Assembly: GCA_014361445.1 (NCBI GenBank)
Contig: JACIVQ010000005.1
Coordinates: forward strand, 1 to 49,318
DNA length: 49,318 nt
Direction of reading: 5' to 3'
From: Methanosuratincolales archaeon
GTDB taxonomy: Archaea > Thermoproteota > Methanomethylicia > Methanomethylicales > Methanomethylicaceae
Positions 11,117 to 21,720 of this stretch are shown piece by piece. Under the pieces are notes generated by a model that saw only the letters and a list, made by a program, of their open reading frames with translations, did not search any database and was not told where the DNA came from. Each line of letters begins with the position of its first letter. The first letter of the stretch is position 1. A program made the position numbers and the translations under genes.

Positions 11117-11731
11117 ATGAGTTTTTTAAAGAAGTGGGACGAAAAAGGGAGGTTCTCAAAAGTAAAAGGTCCCCTCAAGCCGAAGATCGAAGAGGCCATA
11201 AAGATCATAAACCTTCAAATGCAAAGGCTCGAGGTGAAGGGGGCTAGGATAAGAGAGTATGACCGGACACTCTTCGAGAAGGTGGTCTATTATTACAGAA
11301 GGAAGGACCTCGTGAGGGCTAAAATGTATGCAAACGAACTCATCGAGGTGAGAAAATTAGCAAGGATAATAGCCACATCCAAGCTAGCGTTAGAGCAGAT
11401 AGTCACGAGGTTGGGCACGATTAAGGAATACGGTGATGTTGCTGCCAGTGTAGCCCCCGCCCTCTTTGCCGTCAAGAAGATCTATGGTGGGGTAACTCAA
11501 CTGATCCCTGAAGCGGACCAGTCTTTCCAAAAACTGGGCGAAGTTCTTGACGGGTTGATGGTTGAGGCATCCCAGTATTCCGACAAGATCGTGAGCCCGG
11601 CGTATATAGCTGAAGAAGGACAAGGTATACTTCAGAATGCTGCAAAGAATGCCGAGAATAATTTATCAAAGACTTTACCTAAAATCCCTGGCATTGAGGA
11701 GGCTAAAGAGAAAGAGGGTTTACCGATCTGA
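11117..11731 (+). CDS. ESCRT-III/Snf7-like protein (CdvB family)
   Basis: LKPKIEEAIKIINLQMQRLEVKGARIREYDRTLFEKVVYYYRRKDLVRAKMYANELIEVRKLAR. Confidence 0.8.
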   Translation: MSFLKKWDEKGRFSKVKGPLKPKIEEAIKIINLQMQRLEVKGARIREYDRTLFEKVVYYYRRKDLVRAKMYANELIEVRKLARIIATSKLALEQIVTRLGTIKEYGDVAASVAPALFAVKKIYGGVTQLIPEADQSFQKLGEVLDGLMVEASQYSDKIVSPAYIAEEGQGILQNAAKNAENNLSKTLPKIPGIEEAKEKEGLPI

Positions 11732-11843
11732 ACTTTTTGGTTATTATCAAGTGATTTGGGGGGTTTACATATTTTATTTTTAAATTTTTAAATTTTAGTT
11801 TATTGGCTTTATTTTGGCTTTATTAATAATCAATACTTTCGAT

Positions 11844-13115
11844 TCATTCTCCAAACGGGTTGCCCCTCTCCAGTATGTTCTCCTTGATTATTCTGTGCCT
11901 GTTAGCCAGGTAGCCTTTTTCAACAAGCCTTGACTTTAGGCACTCGACCATTTTAGGGACGTCAATTTCAAGTGGACACACCTCCTTGCACCTACCACAT
12001 TTTGTGCAAGCGTCGATCGCAGCGGCGACACTCTCTTCACCCGCCGTGAAGGCGCTCCAGATGATCCCTATTCCACCGAAGTAGTTGTGACCAAATGATC
12101 CCCCCAGTACCCTATATACGGGACACTCATACATGCAGCCGCCACACCTCAAGCAGTAGAGGGCCTCCTTAAACACAGGGTCCTTCAACATGCGACTCCG
12201 TCCATTGTCCAGAAAGATGACGTGGAGCTCCTTTGGGCCATGTGCGCCGTAAACCAAGGTCTTCTCTATGTCGGCGGTCCTGCTTGGACTCGTGATCATT
12301 GAGACGTAGGCAGACATCAATATGCCAGTTGCGTATGGAGGGAGGACCTGCACAACTTTGAATGCGTCCTCGAGTGCTGGGACGATTTTTTCTATCCCTG
12401 TAATGCATATATGCACTGGTGGAGCGTTGCTCACAAACCGGGCATTCCCTTCGTTCTCTATTATGAAGAGTGTGCCTGTCTCAGCGGCGACAACATTCGC
12501 TCCGGTAATGCCGATATCTGCCTTGCAGAACTTTTCTCTCAGATACTCCCTGGCAACTCCCACAAGTTCCTGGATGTCCGGCTTGACCTCCCTCCCGACA
12601 AGTTTAGAGAAAGTATGTGCGACCTCTTCCTTGGGCACATGAACCGAAGGGTTGATAATGTGGGTTGGCTTTTCACCCCTTATCTGTATTATGAACTCAC
12701 CAAGGTCTGTCTCAAAGATCTTGTTTCCGTTTCTCTCCAAGGCTTCGTTCAGGTGTATCTCCTCTGTGACCAGTGACTTTGATTTTACAACAGTCTTGTT
12801 GCTCCCGACCAGTTTCTCGAACATCTTCCTGGCTTCTTCGGCATCCCTGGCAAAGTACGCGTTCCCATGTGACTCTGTGATGCGTTCTGAGGCGATTCTT
12901 CTCAGCTCGTCCATCTGCTCTATTGCAGACTCTTTAATCTTCCTCACTTCCCTGCGCGTCTTCTCTAGGTGGGGGAGGCAGGCGAGGGCATAGTCCCTTG
13001 CCGCGGTGTAGGAGGAGACCGCTCTGGAGAGCCCACGCCTCCTATTCTCGTCGTAGAGCCACTTCATGAACTCATCCCTTTTAGATGTGAACCACTCATC
13101 AGACATTCTATCCAC
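11844..13115 (-). CDS. LUD-domain 4Fe-4S protein (LutB-like)
   Basis: AETGTLFIIENEGNAR LUD motif; CLRCGGCMYECPVY and CTKCGRCKEVCPLEI clusters. Confidence 0.85.
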   Translation of the reverse strand: MDRMSDEWFTSKRDEFMKWLYDENRRRGLSRAVSSYTAARDYALACLPHLEKTRREVRKIKESAIEQMDELRRIASERITESHGNAYFARDAEEARKMFEKLVGSNKTVVKSKSLVTEEIHLNEALERNGNKIFETDLGEFIIQIRGEKPTHIINPSVHVPKEEVAHTFSKLVGREVKPDIQELVGVAREYLREKFCKADIGITGANVVAAETGTLFIIENEGNARFVSNAPPVHICITGIEKIVPALEDAFKVVQVLPPYATGILMSAYVSMITSPSRTADIEKTLVYGAHGPKELHVIFLDNGRSRMLKDPVFKEALYCLRCGGCMYECPVYRVLGGSFGHNYFGGIGIIWSAFTAGEESVAAAIDACTKCGRCKEVCPLEIDVPKMVECLKSRLVEKGYLANRHRIIKENILERGNPFGE

Positions 13116-13821
13116 CCCACGCCCTCAGGAGTAGTTCCGGTAGATCCATAATCTGGATCTTCTTCGCGTTTGCCTCTGTAAAGTTGTACTTACAAAATGG
13201 GCAGGCCGTAACAACAATCTCAGTGCCCTCTGGAAGTTCTCCTAGCGTTGACTTTGCCACCTCTAAAGACACTTCGGGGAACGCAGATCGTACACCTCCA
13301 CCAGAGCCACAACAGAGGGCCTTGTTTCGGTTGTATTTGAATTCCAGAAGTTGAACTTCAGGTATCATTTTGATTAGTGCCCTAGGCTCCTCGTACACCC
13401 CCATGTGCCTGCCAAGGTGGCAGGGATCATGGTAGACCACCTTGGCGTCCATGGGTTGGAGGTGATCTTTGAGTCTATCGCGAATGTTGAAGAGAAACTG
13501 AGAGATGTGCTGTACCTCGAATGGTACGCTTTTGAAGGTGTTTGTATAATCCTGGGACATTGTCCTGAAGCACCCAGGACAACCTGTCACTACCTTCTCA
13601 ACCCCGAGCGAAATGATCTTGTCAATAGTCCTCTTGGAGACCAAGAGAGCGTCGGATGTCTGACCAGTCCTGTAAAGGACAGAACCACAGCAACCCTCGT
13701 TCTCACCCAAGGTCGTGTAGTCAACTTTAATTAATGTTAGGAGGCGCTCTATGGAGTCCGCAATACTCTTTGTCCTGAACCTGGACATGCATCCTTTCCA
13801 ATAGAGAACCTTTTGGGGCAT
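13108..13821 (-). CDS. CCG-domain (Fe-S)-binding protein (LutA/HdrD-like)
   Basis: GCCGS...CPGC / HDPCHLGRH...CCGSGGG...CPFC; overlaps the LUD gene start. Confidence 0.85.
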   Translation of the reverse strand: MPQKVLYWKGCMSRFRTKSIADSIERLLTLIKVDYTTLGENEGCCGSVLYRTGQTSDALLVSKRTIDKIISLGVEKVVTGCPGCFRTMSQDYTNTFKSVPFEVQHISQFLFNIRDRLKDHLQPMDAKVVYHDPCHLGRHMGVYEEPRALIKMIPEVQLLEFKYNRNKALCCGSGGGVRSAFPEVSLEVAKSTLGELPEGTEIVVTACPFCKYNFTEANAKKIQIMDLPELLLRAWGG

Positions 13822-13860
13822 GATGATCAGACCTTATACTCTTCAAGCGCCCTCTATTAA

Positions 13861-13894
13861 AATATAGTGCATGTGATAATATAGTGCATGTGAT
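13861..13894. repeat. Perfect 17-bp tandem duplication (aatatagtgcatgtgat x2) upstream of the LUD/CCG operon
   Basis: Read directly: 13861-13877 and 13878-13894 identical. Confidence 0.95.
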
Positions 13895-13952
13895 CTACCT
13901 AACTCGCCTGATTTGTGTTCTCAATATGTGACCTCAATTTTCAGGTAAAATA

Positions 13953-15095
13953 TCAAAAGTGGAAGAAGTTTTTCTTAGGCTTGACTTCCTGATGGAATTC
14001 CTTGGCGAGCTCCTCCAAAAGTGCTCTCTGCCTCGGAGAGAGGCTTGTAGGTACTTCTACATTAACCCTGATCATTAGGTTTCCCCTACCGTATCCTCCT
14101 AGCTTGGGCATGCCCTTTCCCTTTATCCGTAGTACATCTCCGGGCTGGGTTCCAGGTTTTATGTTGACCACTACATCTCCGTCAAGGGTCGGGACTGTGA
14201 CCTCGGTCCCAAGAGCTGCTTGTGGGAACCCTATCTTGAGGTCGTAGTACAGATCGGAACCTTTCCTTTTGAAGTAGGGATGTGGTCTTATAGAAATATT
14301 GACGAAGAGATCGCCCGGCGGACCACCGTTGGGAGACGCCTCGCCCTCCCCCCTAAGCCTAAGCTGTTGACCGTCGTCCACGCCAGCAGGAACCCTGACC
14401 GTGATGATCCTGCGCCTCTTGATTAACCCTGAGCCTCGGCACTCCCTGCAGGGAGTCTCCACAACGGTCCCGGAGCCGCCACAAACGTTGCATGGTGTGA
14501 CTGTCACAAACCTCGCGAAGCCGGTGGTCCTCACATTCTGGATCTGACCAGTACCACCGCACCTGCCACAGGTTTTAAGGGACGTGCCAGGTGCTGCTCC
14601 AGTCCCGCCGCACACATCACAACGCTCAGTTCTGGGGACCTCGATCTCTTTCTCGGTACCTCTAAACGCCTCTTCAAGGGAGATCTCAAGGTTGTAGTTT
14701 AGATCCCTTCCACGGGTTACCTGCCGGGCATAAGCGCGCCTAGCGAAGTCCCCTCCGAAGAACATGTTGAACAGATCGCCAATATCAAAGCCAAATCCCA
14801 TCTCCCGGAATATTGACTCGAAGTCTGCACCTCGAAATATGTCCTCCTGTGTGTAGTACTGACCGAAGTCAGCCCTGCCCAGAAGGTCGTACTGGCGCCT
14901 CTTCTCATCGTCAGATAAGACCGCGTAAGCCTCTGAGATCTCCTTGAACTTCTCTTCTGCGTCAGGGGATTTGTTTCTATCCGGGTGATACTGCATGGCC
15001 AGCCTCCGGTAGGCGTCCTTGATCTGCTCCTTTGTAGCATTCCTCGGGACGCCCAAGATCTCGTAGTAATCCTTCTTGCTGGCCATGCTACCCAC
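13953..15095 (-). CDS. dnaJ: Chaperone DnaJ
   Basis: J domain [18 protein letters not shown] with HPD; four CxxCxGxG zinc repeats. Confidence 0.95.
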   Translation of the reverse strand: MGSMASKKDYYEILGVPRNATKEQIKDAYRRLAMQYHPDRNKSPDAEEKFKEISEAYAVLSDDEKRRQYDLLGRADFGQYYTQEDIFRGADFESIFREMGFGFDIGDLFNMFFGGDFARRAYARQVTRGRDLNYNLEISLEEAFRGTEKEIEVPRTERCDVCGGTGAAPGTSLKTCGRCGGTGQIQNVRTTGFARFVTVTPCNVCGGSGTVVETPCRECRGSGLIKRRRIITVRVPAGVDDGQQLRLRGEGEASPNGGPPGDLFVNISIRPHPYFKRKGSDLYYDLKIGFPQAALGTEVTVPTLDGDVVVNIKPGTQPGDVLRIKGKGMPKLGGYGRGNLMIRVNVEVPTSLSPRQRALLEELAKEFHQEVKPKKNFFHF

Positions 15096-15191
15096 CTACA
15101 AAGATTTTTAGAATTTGATTTTAGATCTGCCACTCCGCCTTTTATCTCCATGAATGTCGGTCTATTTCTGTTTTCTGTTTTTCCAAGGCAC

Positions 15192-17087
15192 TCACTTGAC
15201 CTTGTAATCCGTGTCCACTACTTTTTCGCTACCAGTGGTTTTTTCGGCTCCGCCTTGGGTCGAGCCCTGCTGGGCTGCCCCTTGCTGGGTCGCCCTCTGA
15301 GCCTGCTGTTGGTACACCGTGGCGCCGATCTCTTGGAGTGTGCGAGAGAGTTCGTCCATCTTTGCCTTTATTTTGTCGATCTCTTTTGTGGGCATGACTT
15401 CTTTCAGTGCAGCAACGGCTTTGTCGATCCTCTCCTTCTGATCCTGAGAGAGCCGGGCTCCAAGGTCTCTCTTTGTCTTCTCAGCGGTGTAGATGATGGA
15501 GTCTGCCATGTTGAGCGTCTCGGCGAGCTCCTTCTTCTTTTTGTCCTGCTCCGCGAATTGCTCAGCCTCCTTGATGAGTCGCTCCTTCTCCTCCTTTGAG
15601 AGCTTCGTTGAGGCTGTTATCGTTATCTTGGCCTCTTTTCCAGTACCAAGATCCTTTGCAGATACATGGAGTATACCGTTGGCGTCTATGTCAAAGGTGA
15701 CCTCTATCTGTGGAACCCCACGTGGGGCTGGCGGAATGCCCTCAAGGGTGAACATCCCCAAAGACACGTTGTCCGCAGCCATGGGTCGCTCGCCTTGGAG
15801 CACGTGGATCGTCACCGCAGTCTGCATGTCGGCTGCAGTGGTGAAGATCTGGCTCCTCCTGCAGGGTATCGTAGTGTTCCTCTCAATAATCTTGGTAAAG
15901 ATCCCGCCCAGGGTCTCGACGCCGAGTGAGAGCGGCGTTACGTCCAGAAGGAGGATGTCCCTGACCTCGCCGGTCAGGACTGCGCCCTGTATGGCAGCCC
16001 CGATTGCAACGGCCTCCATCGGGTCGACGCCCCTCTCCACAGGCTTGCCCATAAACCGTTCAATCATCCTCTGGACAAGGGGCATCCTAGTGGTTCCTCC
16101 GATCAATATGATCTTGTCAATCTGATCGGGCGTTAGCTTTGCGTCCTCTAGAGCTCGCATGATAGTCCTTTCAGTGCGCCTTACGATAGGCTCAGCGAGC
16201 TCTTCAAGCTTCGCCCTGGTCAGGGTCATGTGGAGGTGCTTCGGACCTGAGGCATCGGCGTATATGAACGGGAGGTCTATGTCGGTGGTCATCAGCGTTG
16301 AGAGCTCTATCTTTGCCCTCTCGCAGGCCTCCTTGAGCCTAGCCATGGCAGTCCTATCCGTTCTAAGATCAATCCCGGTCTGTTTCTTGAACTCTTCAAT
16401 TACGTATTCCATTATGGCCTTGTCTATGTCTGCACCGCCAGTCTCGGTGTCCCCGCTGGTGGACAGAACTTGGAAGACGCCCTTGCCAAAGTCCATGACT
16501 GTGACGTCGTGTGTTCCCCCACCAAAGCTGAAGACTAAGATCTTCATCTCCTTGTCGAGCTTGTCGATCCCGTACGCTAAGCATGCAGCTGTTGGCTCGT
16601 TTATGATCCTGAGGACCTCGAACCCTGCGATCTCGCCCGCGTCCTTCGTCGCCTGGCGCTGGTTGTCGTTGAAGTGAGCTGGGACAGTTATCACCGCCTT
16701 CTTAATAGGGGTTCCCAGATACGTCTCTGCGTCCTTCTTTATCTTTTGGAGTATGAAGGCAGAGATCTGCTGTGGCGTGTACTCCTTGCCAAAAATTTTC
16801 ACCCGGTAGTCAGTGCCCATCTTTCTCTTGATCTCGAAGACAGTCCCTTCGGGATTCGCAGTTGCCTGGCGCTTTGCCGGCTCACCGACGAGCAGCGTGC
16901 CGTCTTTGGTAAAGGCTACGACTGACGGGAACATCTTGCCGGCTACCGTAGGACCCTCTGCGCTGGGTATCACTATTGCCTTGCCGCCTTCAAATATCGC
17001 GGCAGCTGAATTTGTGGTTCCTAGGTCTATACCAAGGACTTTTTCTCCAGGTTGGATTTTACTCATTTGGATCGCCCTCCTTTTCAT
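15192..17087 (-). CDS. dnaK: Chaperone DnaK (Hsp70)
   Basis: [51 protein letters not shown]. Confidence 0.97.
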   Translation of the reverse strand: MKRRAIQMSKIQPGEKVLGIDLGTTNSAAAIFEGGKAIVIPSAEGPTVAGKMFPSVVAFTKDGTLLVGEPAKRQATANPEGTVFEIKRKMGTDYRVKIFGKEYTPQQISAFILQKIKKDAETYLGTPIKKAVITVPAHFNDNQRQATKDAGEIAGFEVLRIINEPTAACLAYGIDKLDKEMKILVFSFGGGTHDVTVMDFGKGVFQVLSTSGDTETGGADIDKAIMEYVIEEFKKQTGIDLRTDRTAMARLKEACERAKIELSTLMTTDIDLPFIYADASGPKHLHMTLTRAKLEELAEPIVRRTERTIMRALEDAKLTPDQIDKIILIGGTTRMPLVQRMIERFMGKPVERGVDPMEAVAIGAAIQGAVLTGEVRDILLLDVTPLSLGVETLGGIFTKIIERNTTIPCRRSQIFTTAADMQTAVTIHVLQGERPMAADNVSLGMFTLEGIPPAPRGVPQIEVTFDIDANGILHVSAKDLGTGKEAKITITASTKLSKEEKERLIKEAEQFAEQDKKKKELAETLNMADSIIYTAEKTKRDLGARLSQDQKERIDKAVAALKEVMPTKEIDKIKAKMDELSRTLQEIGATVYQQQAQRATQQGAAQQGSTQGGAEKTTGSEKVVDTDYKVK

Positions 17088-17088
17088 T

Positions 17089-17751
17089 TTAATTTACTTT
17101 TTCTGTTTCCGGCTCAATTTTAGTTTCATTTTCACTTTCAGGCTCCTTTTGAGTTGAGCTTGATTTCTTTGATATCTTCACCACACTCGGTCTGATTACC
17201 CTGCCGCCCATCACATACCCCTTCCTTACCTCCTCAAGAACAATGCCATCCGAATCCCCTTCCACGACGCATGCAACCTCATGAACTGAAGGATCGAAGG
17301 GCTTTCCAACACACTCTATCTGGGAGACGCCCTCCCCTGCTAAAACCTTCTTCAACTTTTTGAGTGTCATCTCAACGCCGTCGATAAGCGTCTCAACAGA
17401 GCCAGAAGACCTCGCGTTTTTTATAGCCATTTCCAATTCGTCCACAATATCCAAAAGTCCAAGGACTATGCGCTCGCTCGATTGCCGCCTGATCTCCTCC
17501 ATCTGGCGATCCATTCGCTTCCTGAAATTTTCGAAGTCAGCCTGCATGTACTTCAGTCGATTCAGATAATCCTCAGAACGCTTCTTCTCCTCCTCAAGTG
17601 CGGCCATCAGAGCGCCTATCTTCTCGGATTCACCTTTTGCCCCCATTTTTTCGACCTCTACCGTGGATTTAGCCTTATTTTCATTTTCTTCTGGTTTATT
17701 TTGCTCTGTGCTCTTCTGTGTTGGTGAGTTTTGCAAGGAGCACCACCCCAA
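17089..17751 (-). CDS. grpE: Nucleotide exchange factor GrpE
   Basis: [52 protein letters not shown]; upstream of dnaK. Confidence 0.93.
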   Translation of the reverse strand: MGWCSLQNSPTQKSTEQNKPEENENKAKSTVEVEKMGAKGESEKIGALMAALEEEKKRSEDYLNRLKYMQADFENFRKRMDRQMEEIRRQSSERIVLGLLDIVDELEMAIKNARSSGSVETLIDGVEMTLKKLKKVLAGEGVSQIECVGKPFDPSVHEVACVVEGDSDGIVLEEVRKGYVMGGRVIRPSVVKISKKSSSTQKEPESENETKIEPETEKVN

Positions 17752-18039
17752 ACCGAGGTGAAGATTTCGGATTTAATATATCGCACACAAATATATATCT
17801 TATTGTTATCGTCACGGTTATTGTTGTTGCATCATGATAATCATTGTTACCTTTTACCTTTTATCTTACATTGCCCTTTTTTTATTATCATCTTTGCCAT
17901 TATCTTTGCGTTTACATTTATCTCTACCTTTACCCTCAATTGCTTTAATTGTCAACTGCTATTATCACTACATCTTATTGCTGCCGTGGTTGTGGTGCGC
18001 AGTAGATAAGTGAAAGAATATTTCCAGTTCGGTGAGGGG

Positions 18040-18420
18040 TCATTCGCCGCGCCTAAACCTCTCGCTCAGAGAGACCCGTTTGCCGTCTTTGATATAGGTT
18101 ATTGTAGTCTCGAGCCTGACGCGTAGCCCCAAGTCGTAGAATAATGTGTATAGATCTTCACCTGAGATGGTCTCATTTAGCTTCCCGCTTCTATACAGCT
18201 TAGCCAGGTAACGCACCACTTCCTTGGCTGCCTCAGGATATTGTGACAGGGCAGCATCCAATACCTCAGGTCCCCTGTCTGTGAGTTTTGACCTCACCAG
18301 TGTCAGATCGTCTACTTCGGGCTTTGGTTGCGGTTTCTGCTGCAGGGCAGCATACTTCCGCTGTAGCTCGAGCATTTTCTTGAACTTTATTGCAGCTAGT
18401 TCTTTGTCTTCCTCCGACAT
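18040..18420 (-). CDS. Possible TFAR19/PDCD5-related DNA-binding protein
   Basis: MSEEDKELAAIKFKKMLELQRK N-terminus and C-terminal basic domain; resemblance only. Confidence 0.4.
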   Translation of the reverse strand: MSEEDKELAAIKFKKMLELQRKYAALQQKPQPKPEVDDLTLVRSKLTDRGPEVLDAALSQYPEAAKEVVRYLAKLYRSGKLNETISGEDLYTLFYDLGLRVRLETTITYIKDGKRVSLSERFRRGE

Positions 18421-18472
18421 GGCAATGCCCCCAACAAAATAACAAAAGGAGGGAAATAAGGATAGTGATAGA

Positions 18473-18730
18473 GTGAGCTACCCACGGCTAAAGACGTGGG
18501 CTTCCAGCTTCTCCGACCGGACTCGATCCCCACGCACCCACAGCGGAGGCCTCGGCAGATGAGACCGTTTCAGCAAAGCCGTGTGGAAGGCGGGTTACGG
18601 AGGTCCTGATCTCACAGGCGTGACTTCGGCCTGCCCCATGCCTAGCAAAAATAACAGTGGAAAAGGGGAGATAAAATGTTCGCTATCATACCACCGCTAA
18701 AGCATGTGGGATTTCCCGCTCACAATGTTA
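18473..18730 (-). mobile_element. IS605-type mini-element (copy A, full length, no transposase), ending in omegaRNA/RE-like hairpin at 18473
   Basis: Minus strand reads LE ...gagcgggaaatcccacatgctttagcggtgg... to RE gaagctggaagcccacgtctttagccgtgggtagctcac; same layout as 47402-47654. Confidence 0.75.
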
Positions 18731-18902
18731 AGGGCAACAGTAACGTTTACAGCAATAAAGTAATAGTAATATTAAGTTATTAATGGTGATGGCGATAGCG
18801 TTTCCCCATAAAAATTCAGAAAGAATTCTGCTGATTCCTAAGAGGCACGGGCTACTTTATTGACTCTCCAGTAACCAATCCTCAATCACAGCAAGACAGT
18901 TT

Positions 18903-19607
18903 TCACCAGACTATCACGTAGCTCACAATCTTATCATCGTAAGTAGGAATTATGTAGCCATTTTGTGCCGCGTAAGACTCGCCGATCTTAAGTGTGACTA
19001 TGTCATCGTATTGTGGCTCAACGAAGACGAGCCCGCGGTTCGTTGTGTTGAAGCAGACCACTGCGTGGGCGCTATCCTTGAACTTTATGTAAACGAAGCC
19101 ACACCTGTAACCTGCCGCAAATGCGTTGTTCTTAACGTCGGCAGCGAAGTTGATGCAGGTGTAAGAGGGCGTGTATGGGTTGCGGTCGGTCTTGTCGTTA
19201 GCTAAGAATGATAGTAGTTCAAGGAAGGTCGGATCTCTGAGGGTGTAGCCAGTCCCAGCGCCGTCTAAAACCCCTTTCTGGTAGCCCTCGTTATAACCTA
19301 TTTCGTAGCCAAGCTCGTAGCCCGTCAGGTTCCCCTTGGTATATCCGTGCGAAAAGCCCAAACTATAGCCGCTCTCGTTGCCCAGTCCGTAACCGAATGA
19401 GCTCCCTTTTAGAAAGCCCGATTCAAAGCCGCTCGAATTTCCCAAAAGGTACCCCTCAGAGAACCCAAGGGAGTACCCCTTCTGGATCCCGCTCTCGTAA
19501 CCGTAGCTGTAGCCCACATAGCCCACAGCCAATAAACCCACAATTATTAACAGGATAGATACGACTTCTCCCACTCGCATATACAACACAAAGATCCTTC
19601 TCGTCAA
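18903..19607 (-). CDS. Membrane-anchored protein with a perfect Gly-every-4th-residue region and a Cys/His-containing C-terminal domain
   Basis: N-terminal TM; GYSY GYES GIQK GYSL GFSE GYLL ... GYTL. Confidence 0.75.
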   Translation of the reverse strand: MTRRIFVLYMRVGEVVSILLIIVGLLAVGYVGYSYGYESGIQKGYSLGFSEGYLLGNSSGFESGFLKGSSFGYGLGNESGYSLGFSHGYTKGNLTGYELGYEIGYNEGYQKGVLDGAGTGYTLRDPTFLELLSFLANDKTDRNPYTPSYTCINFAADVKNNAFAAGYRCGFVYIKFKDSAHAVVCFNTTNRGLVFVEPQYDDIVTLKIGESYAAQNGYIIPTYDDKIVSYVIVW

Positions 19608-19745
19608 GAAGATAATAGAGTTATCTCTTTTGTTGTAAGACCATGAGTTAATGCCAATAGTCCTTTAGGAATTTTTGTCAGAACAGGAATGAAATAGAAA
19701 TTAAGGAAAGCCCATATTAAACATGGATTGAAGGGAGGACACTAA

Positions 19746-20474
19746 ATGGAATACAACTTTGCGCTTGTCCTCGGGGGCGGAAAGTTTGGGACTATTGCAT
19801 TAAAGGCCATGGTCAGGAAATGCAGGCGCGTCATAGTAGTAGACAAAGACCCAAACTGCCCTGCGAGCAAGGCTCTGCGCATGGTTTGCAGTGACCCTTC
19901 CAGGTGTGAGGTCGGGGCAAGGCTGGTTTTGGGAGACGCAGTCGCCTATGCGACAGAGATCATAAGGAGGGGCAACATTCCGGATATCTTCATACCTGCA
20001 ATCCCAGGTAATTCCATGGCTATGCTCTTCATGAGATGGTTATCAGAAATCGGTTTTTCCGTTGCCCCAGACTCCGAGGCGTTTGAGAAGGTTTCAGCCG
20101 AAATCCCAAAGGATGTTGTGCTCCTTGAAGATAAAAAATCCGGAACACTGGTATTATCCCAAGCCAAGGGTTTCACTTGTAATCCATGGTGCGACGAGCC
20201 TGAGGTTTGCCCTGTGACGGGCAAAAAAATTACATCCTTGCATTCAATCCTAGCGAATATCGGTTTTTGTGACCATAGGTCGATCTTCAGAAGCACCCTC
20301 ATTGATAGAGGTGTTGGGGCAGTAGATGGGAATGAGATATACAGCGAACTTATGAGGCTACCAAAGGGTATCGAAAATTACACGCTATGTGTGGGGACCG
20401 CCTGCAATTGCCACGGAATAATTACTTTCATGAAAGTGTTTAAAATATTAGGATTACAATCTAAAACCTTATGA
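19746..20474 (+). CDS. Rossmann-like (TrkA-N-like N-terminus) cysteine-rich protein of unknown function
   Basis: ALVLGGGKFGTIALKAMVRKCRRVIVVDKD nucleotide-binding fold start; many Cys. Confidence 0.55.
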   Translation: MEYNFALVLGGGKFGTIALKAMVRKCRRVIVVDKDPNCPASKALRMVCSDPSRCEVGARLVLGDAVAYATEIIRRGNIPDIFIPAIPGNSMAMLFMRWLSEIGFSVAPDSEAFEKVSAEIPKDVVLLEDKKSGTLVLSQAKGFTCNPWCDEPEVCPVTGKKITSLHSILANIGFCDHRSIFRSTLIDRGVGAVDGNEIYSELMRLPKGIENYTLCVGTACNCHGIITFMKVFKILGLQSKTL

Positions 20475-20508
20475 TATCCTTAGCATATCTATTTTTGAGG
20501 TAAATCTA

Positions 20509-21123
20509 GTGGCTGGAGTTAGTACTGGATCCCTATATGCAAAATCTGTTATCGAACTTGAGAGAATTTTCGAGGCGTTGCTCTCAGTAAGAGCAATTTT
20601 TGGGAAAGATTTCAATAATAGAGAAAATGTGGGAATGAAAACTCAACCGAAAATAGAAGGACCGCGCGTTATTTTGATGTTTGACGGGCTTTGTGAGCCT
20701 TACAATCCAGGTGGCATCGCTACCTACGGTTTCGTGGTTTATCAGAATGGAATTAAAATATATGAGGAGGGCGGGTTTGTGGGTGCAGGAATCTTAGGGG
20801 ACGACGTCTCAAATAATGTGGCCGAGTACACAGCCCTAGTCAAAGGGATGGAGCACATTATAGACTCGGGCTACAGAGGTCATTTGATCGTGAAGGGCGA
20901 TAGCCAACTTGTGATGAGGCAGATGCGTGGGGATTATGCCGTGAGGGCGAGGCGGCTTATAAGGCTCCACGAGAGGGCAAAACAGCTTGTACAATATTTC
21001 GAGAGTGTTGCCTTTGAGTGGGTTCCCAGAGAAGAAAACGTCGATGCTGACAGGTTATGCAGGGTCGCATATGAAGATTTTATACGCAAGATTAAGAAGA
21101 TCAGTGAAAAATCTAAAATGTAA
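20509..21123 (+). CDS. Ribonuclease HI family protein
   Basis: MFDGLCEPYNPGGIATYGFVV; NNVAEYTALVKGM; VKGDSQLVMRQMRGDY; VPREENVDADRLC. Confidence 0.88.
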   Translation: MAGVSTGSLYAKSVIELERIFEALLSVRAIFGKDFNNRENVGMKTQPKIEGPRVILMFDGLCEPYNPGGIATYGFVVYQNGIKIYEEGGFVGAGILGDDVSNNVAEYTALVKGMEHIIDSGYRGHLIVKGDSQLVMRQMRGDYAVRARRLIRLHERAKQLVQYFESVAFEWVPREENVDADRLCRVAYEDFIRKIKKISEKSKM

Positions 21124-21213
21124 ATCGATAATTGGCTTAGGAATTATTTCTAAGCAGTTGAACGTTTGTTTGTTACAAATAAAATCTTAAATAAAAAAAG
21201 TTCTAGAGGAAAA

Positions 21214-21720
21214 ATGGGGAGACCTATGAAAAAAATAGTTGCATTATTTGGACTTTTCCTATTAGTGGTAGCTATAATCCCAGCGATCGCTGCCGATACT
21301 GGTAATGGGTTCGACGAATTTGGCTACAATTATAAGGCTAGGGTATTTGTCGGAAAGGCAGACGGGGTCGATAGGGTGCTAGACGGAAAAGTGTGGGGAG
21401 ACCCAACATATGCCAACGACTGGTTGGTGATGAAGTGGAGCAAGGCTTGGGACGACGCAAGGTTCCATGGTGCGCCATGGACGCCTGACGCATGGTGCAC
21501 CAACGAGTGGAACGGGGATGTCCCCGGTGGCTCAGGAGAGGTCTGGCACTACAAGATAATATGGGTAGGTCCAGAACTAGAGAACAGCCCATATTGGCGG
21601 GAGGGCGGGTACCCCATCTGGTGTCAGTTTGAGGTCATAATGGACCACGGAACAACAGTAGATGGAGAAGAGATCTGGTTCGCCCACGCTTTGCCTGCGG
21701 GTCTCGGTAGCAAGTATTAG
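21214..21720 (+). CDS. Secreted protein of unknown function
   Basis: Signal peptide MKKIVALFGLFLLVVAIIPAIAA; Trp-rich mature region; start chosen inside track ORF 21166. Confidence 0.65.
   Translation: MGRPMKKIVALFGLFLLVVAIIPAIAADTGNGFDEFGYNYKARVFVGKADGVDRVLDGKVWGDPTYANDWLVMKWSKAWDDARFHGAPWTPDAWCTNEWNGDVPGGSGEVWHYKIIWVGPELENSPYWREGGYPIWCQFEVIMDHGTTVDGEEIWFAHALPAGLGSKY

Noticed and set aside
14985-17157. Long plus-strand ORFs over dnaJ/dnaK/grpE
   Set aside because: All are antisense shadows of confidently assigned chaperone genes.
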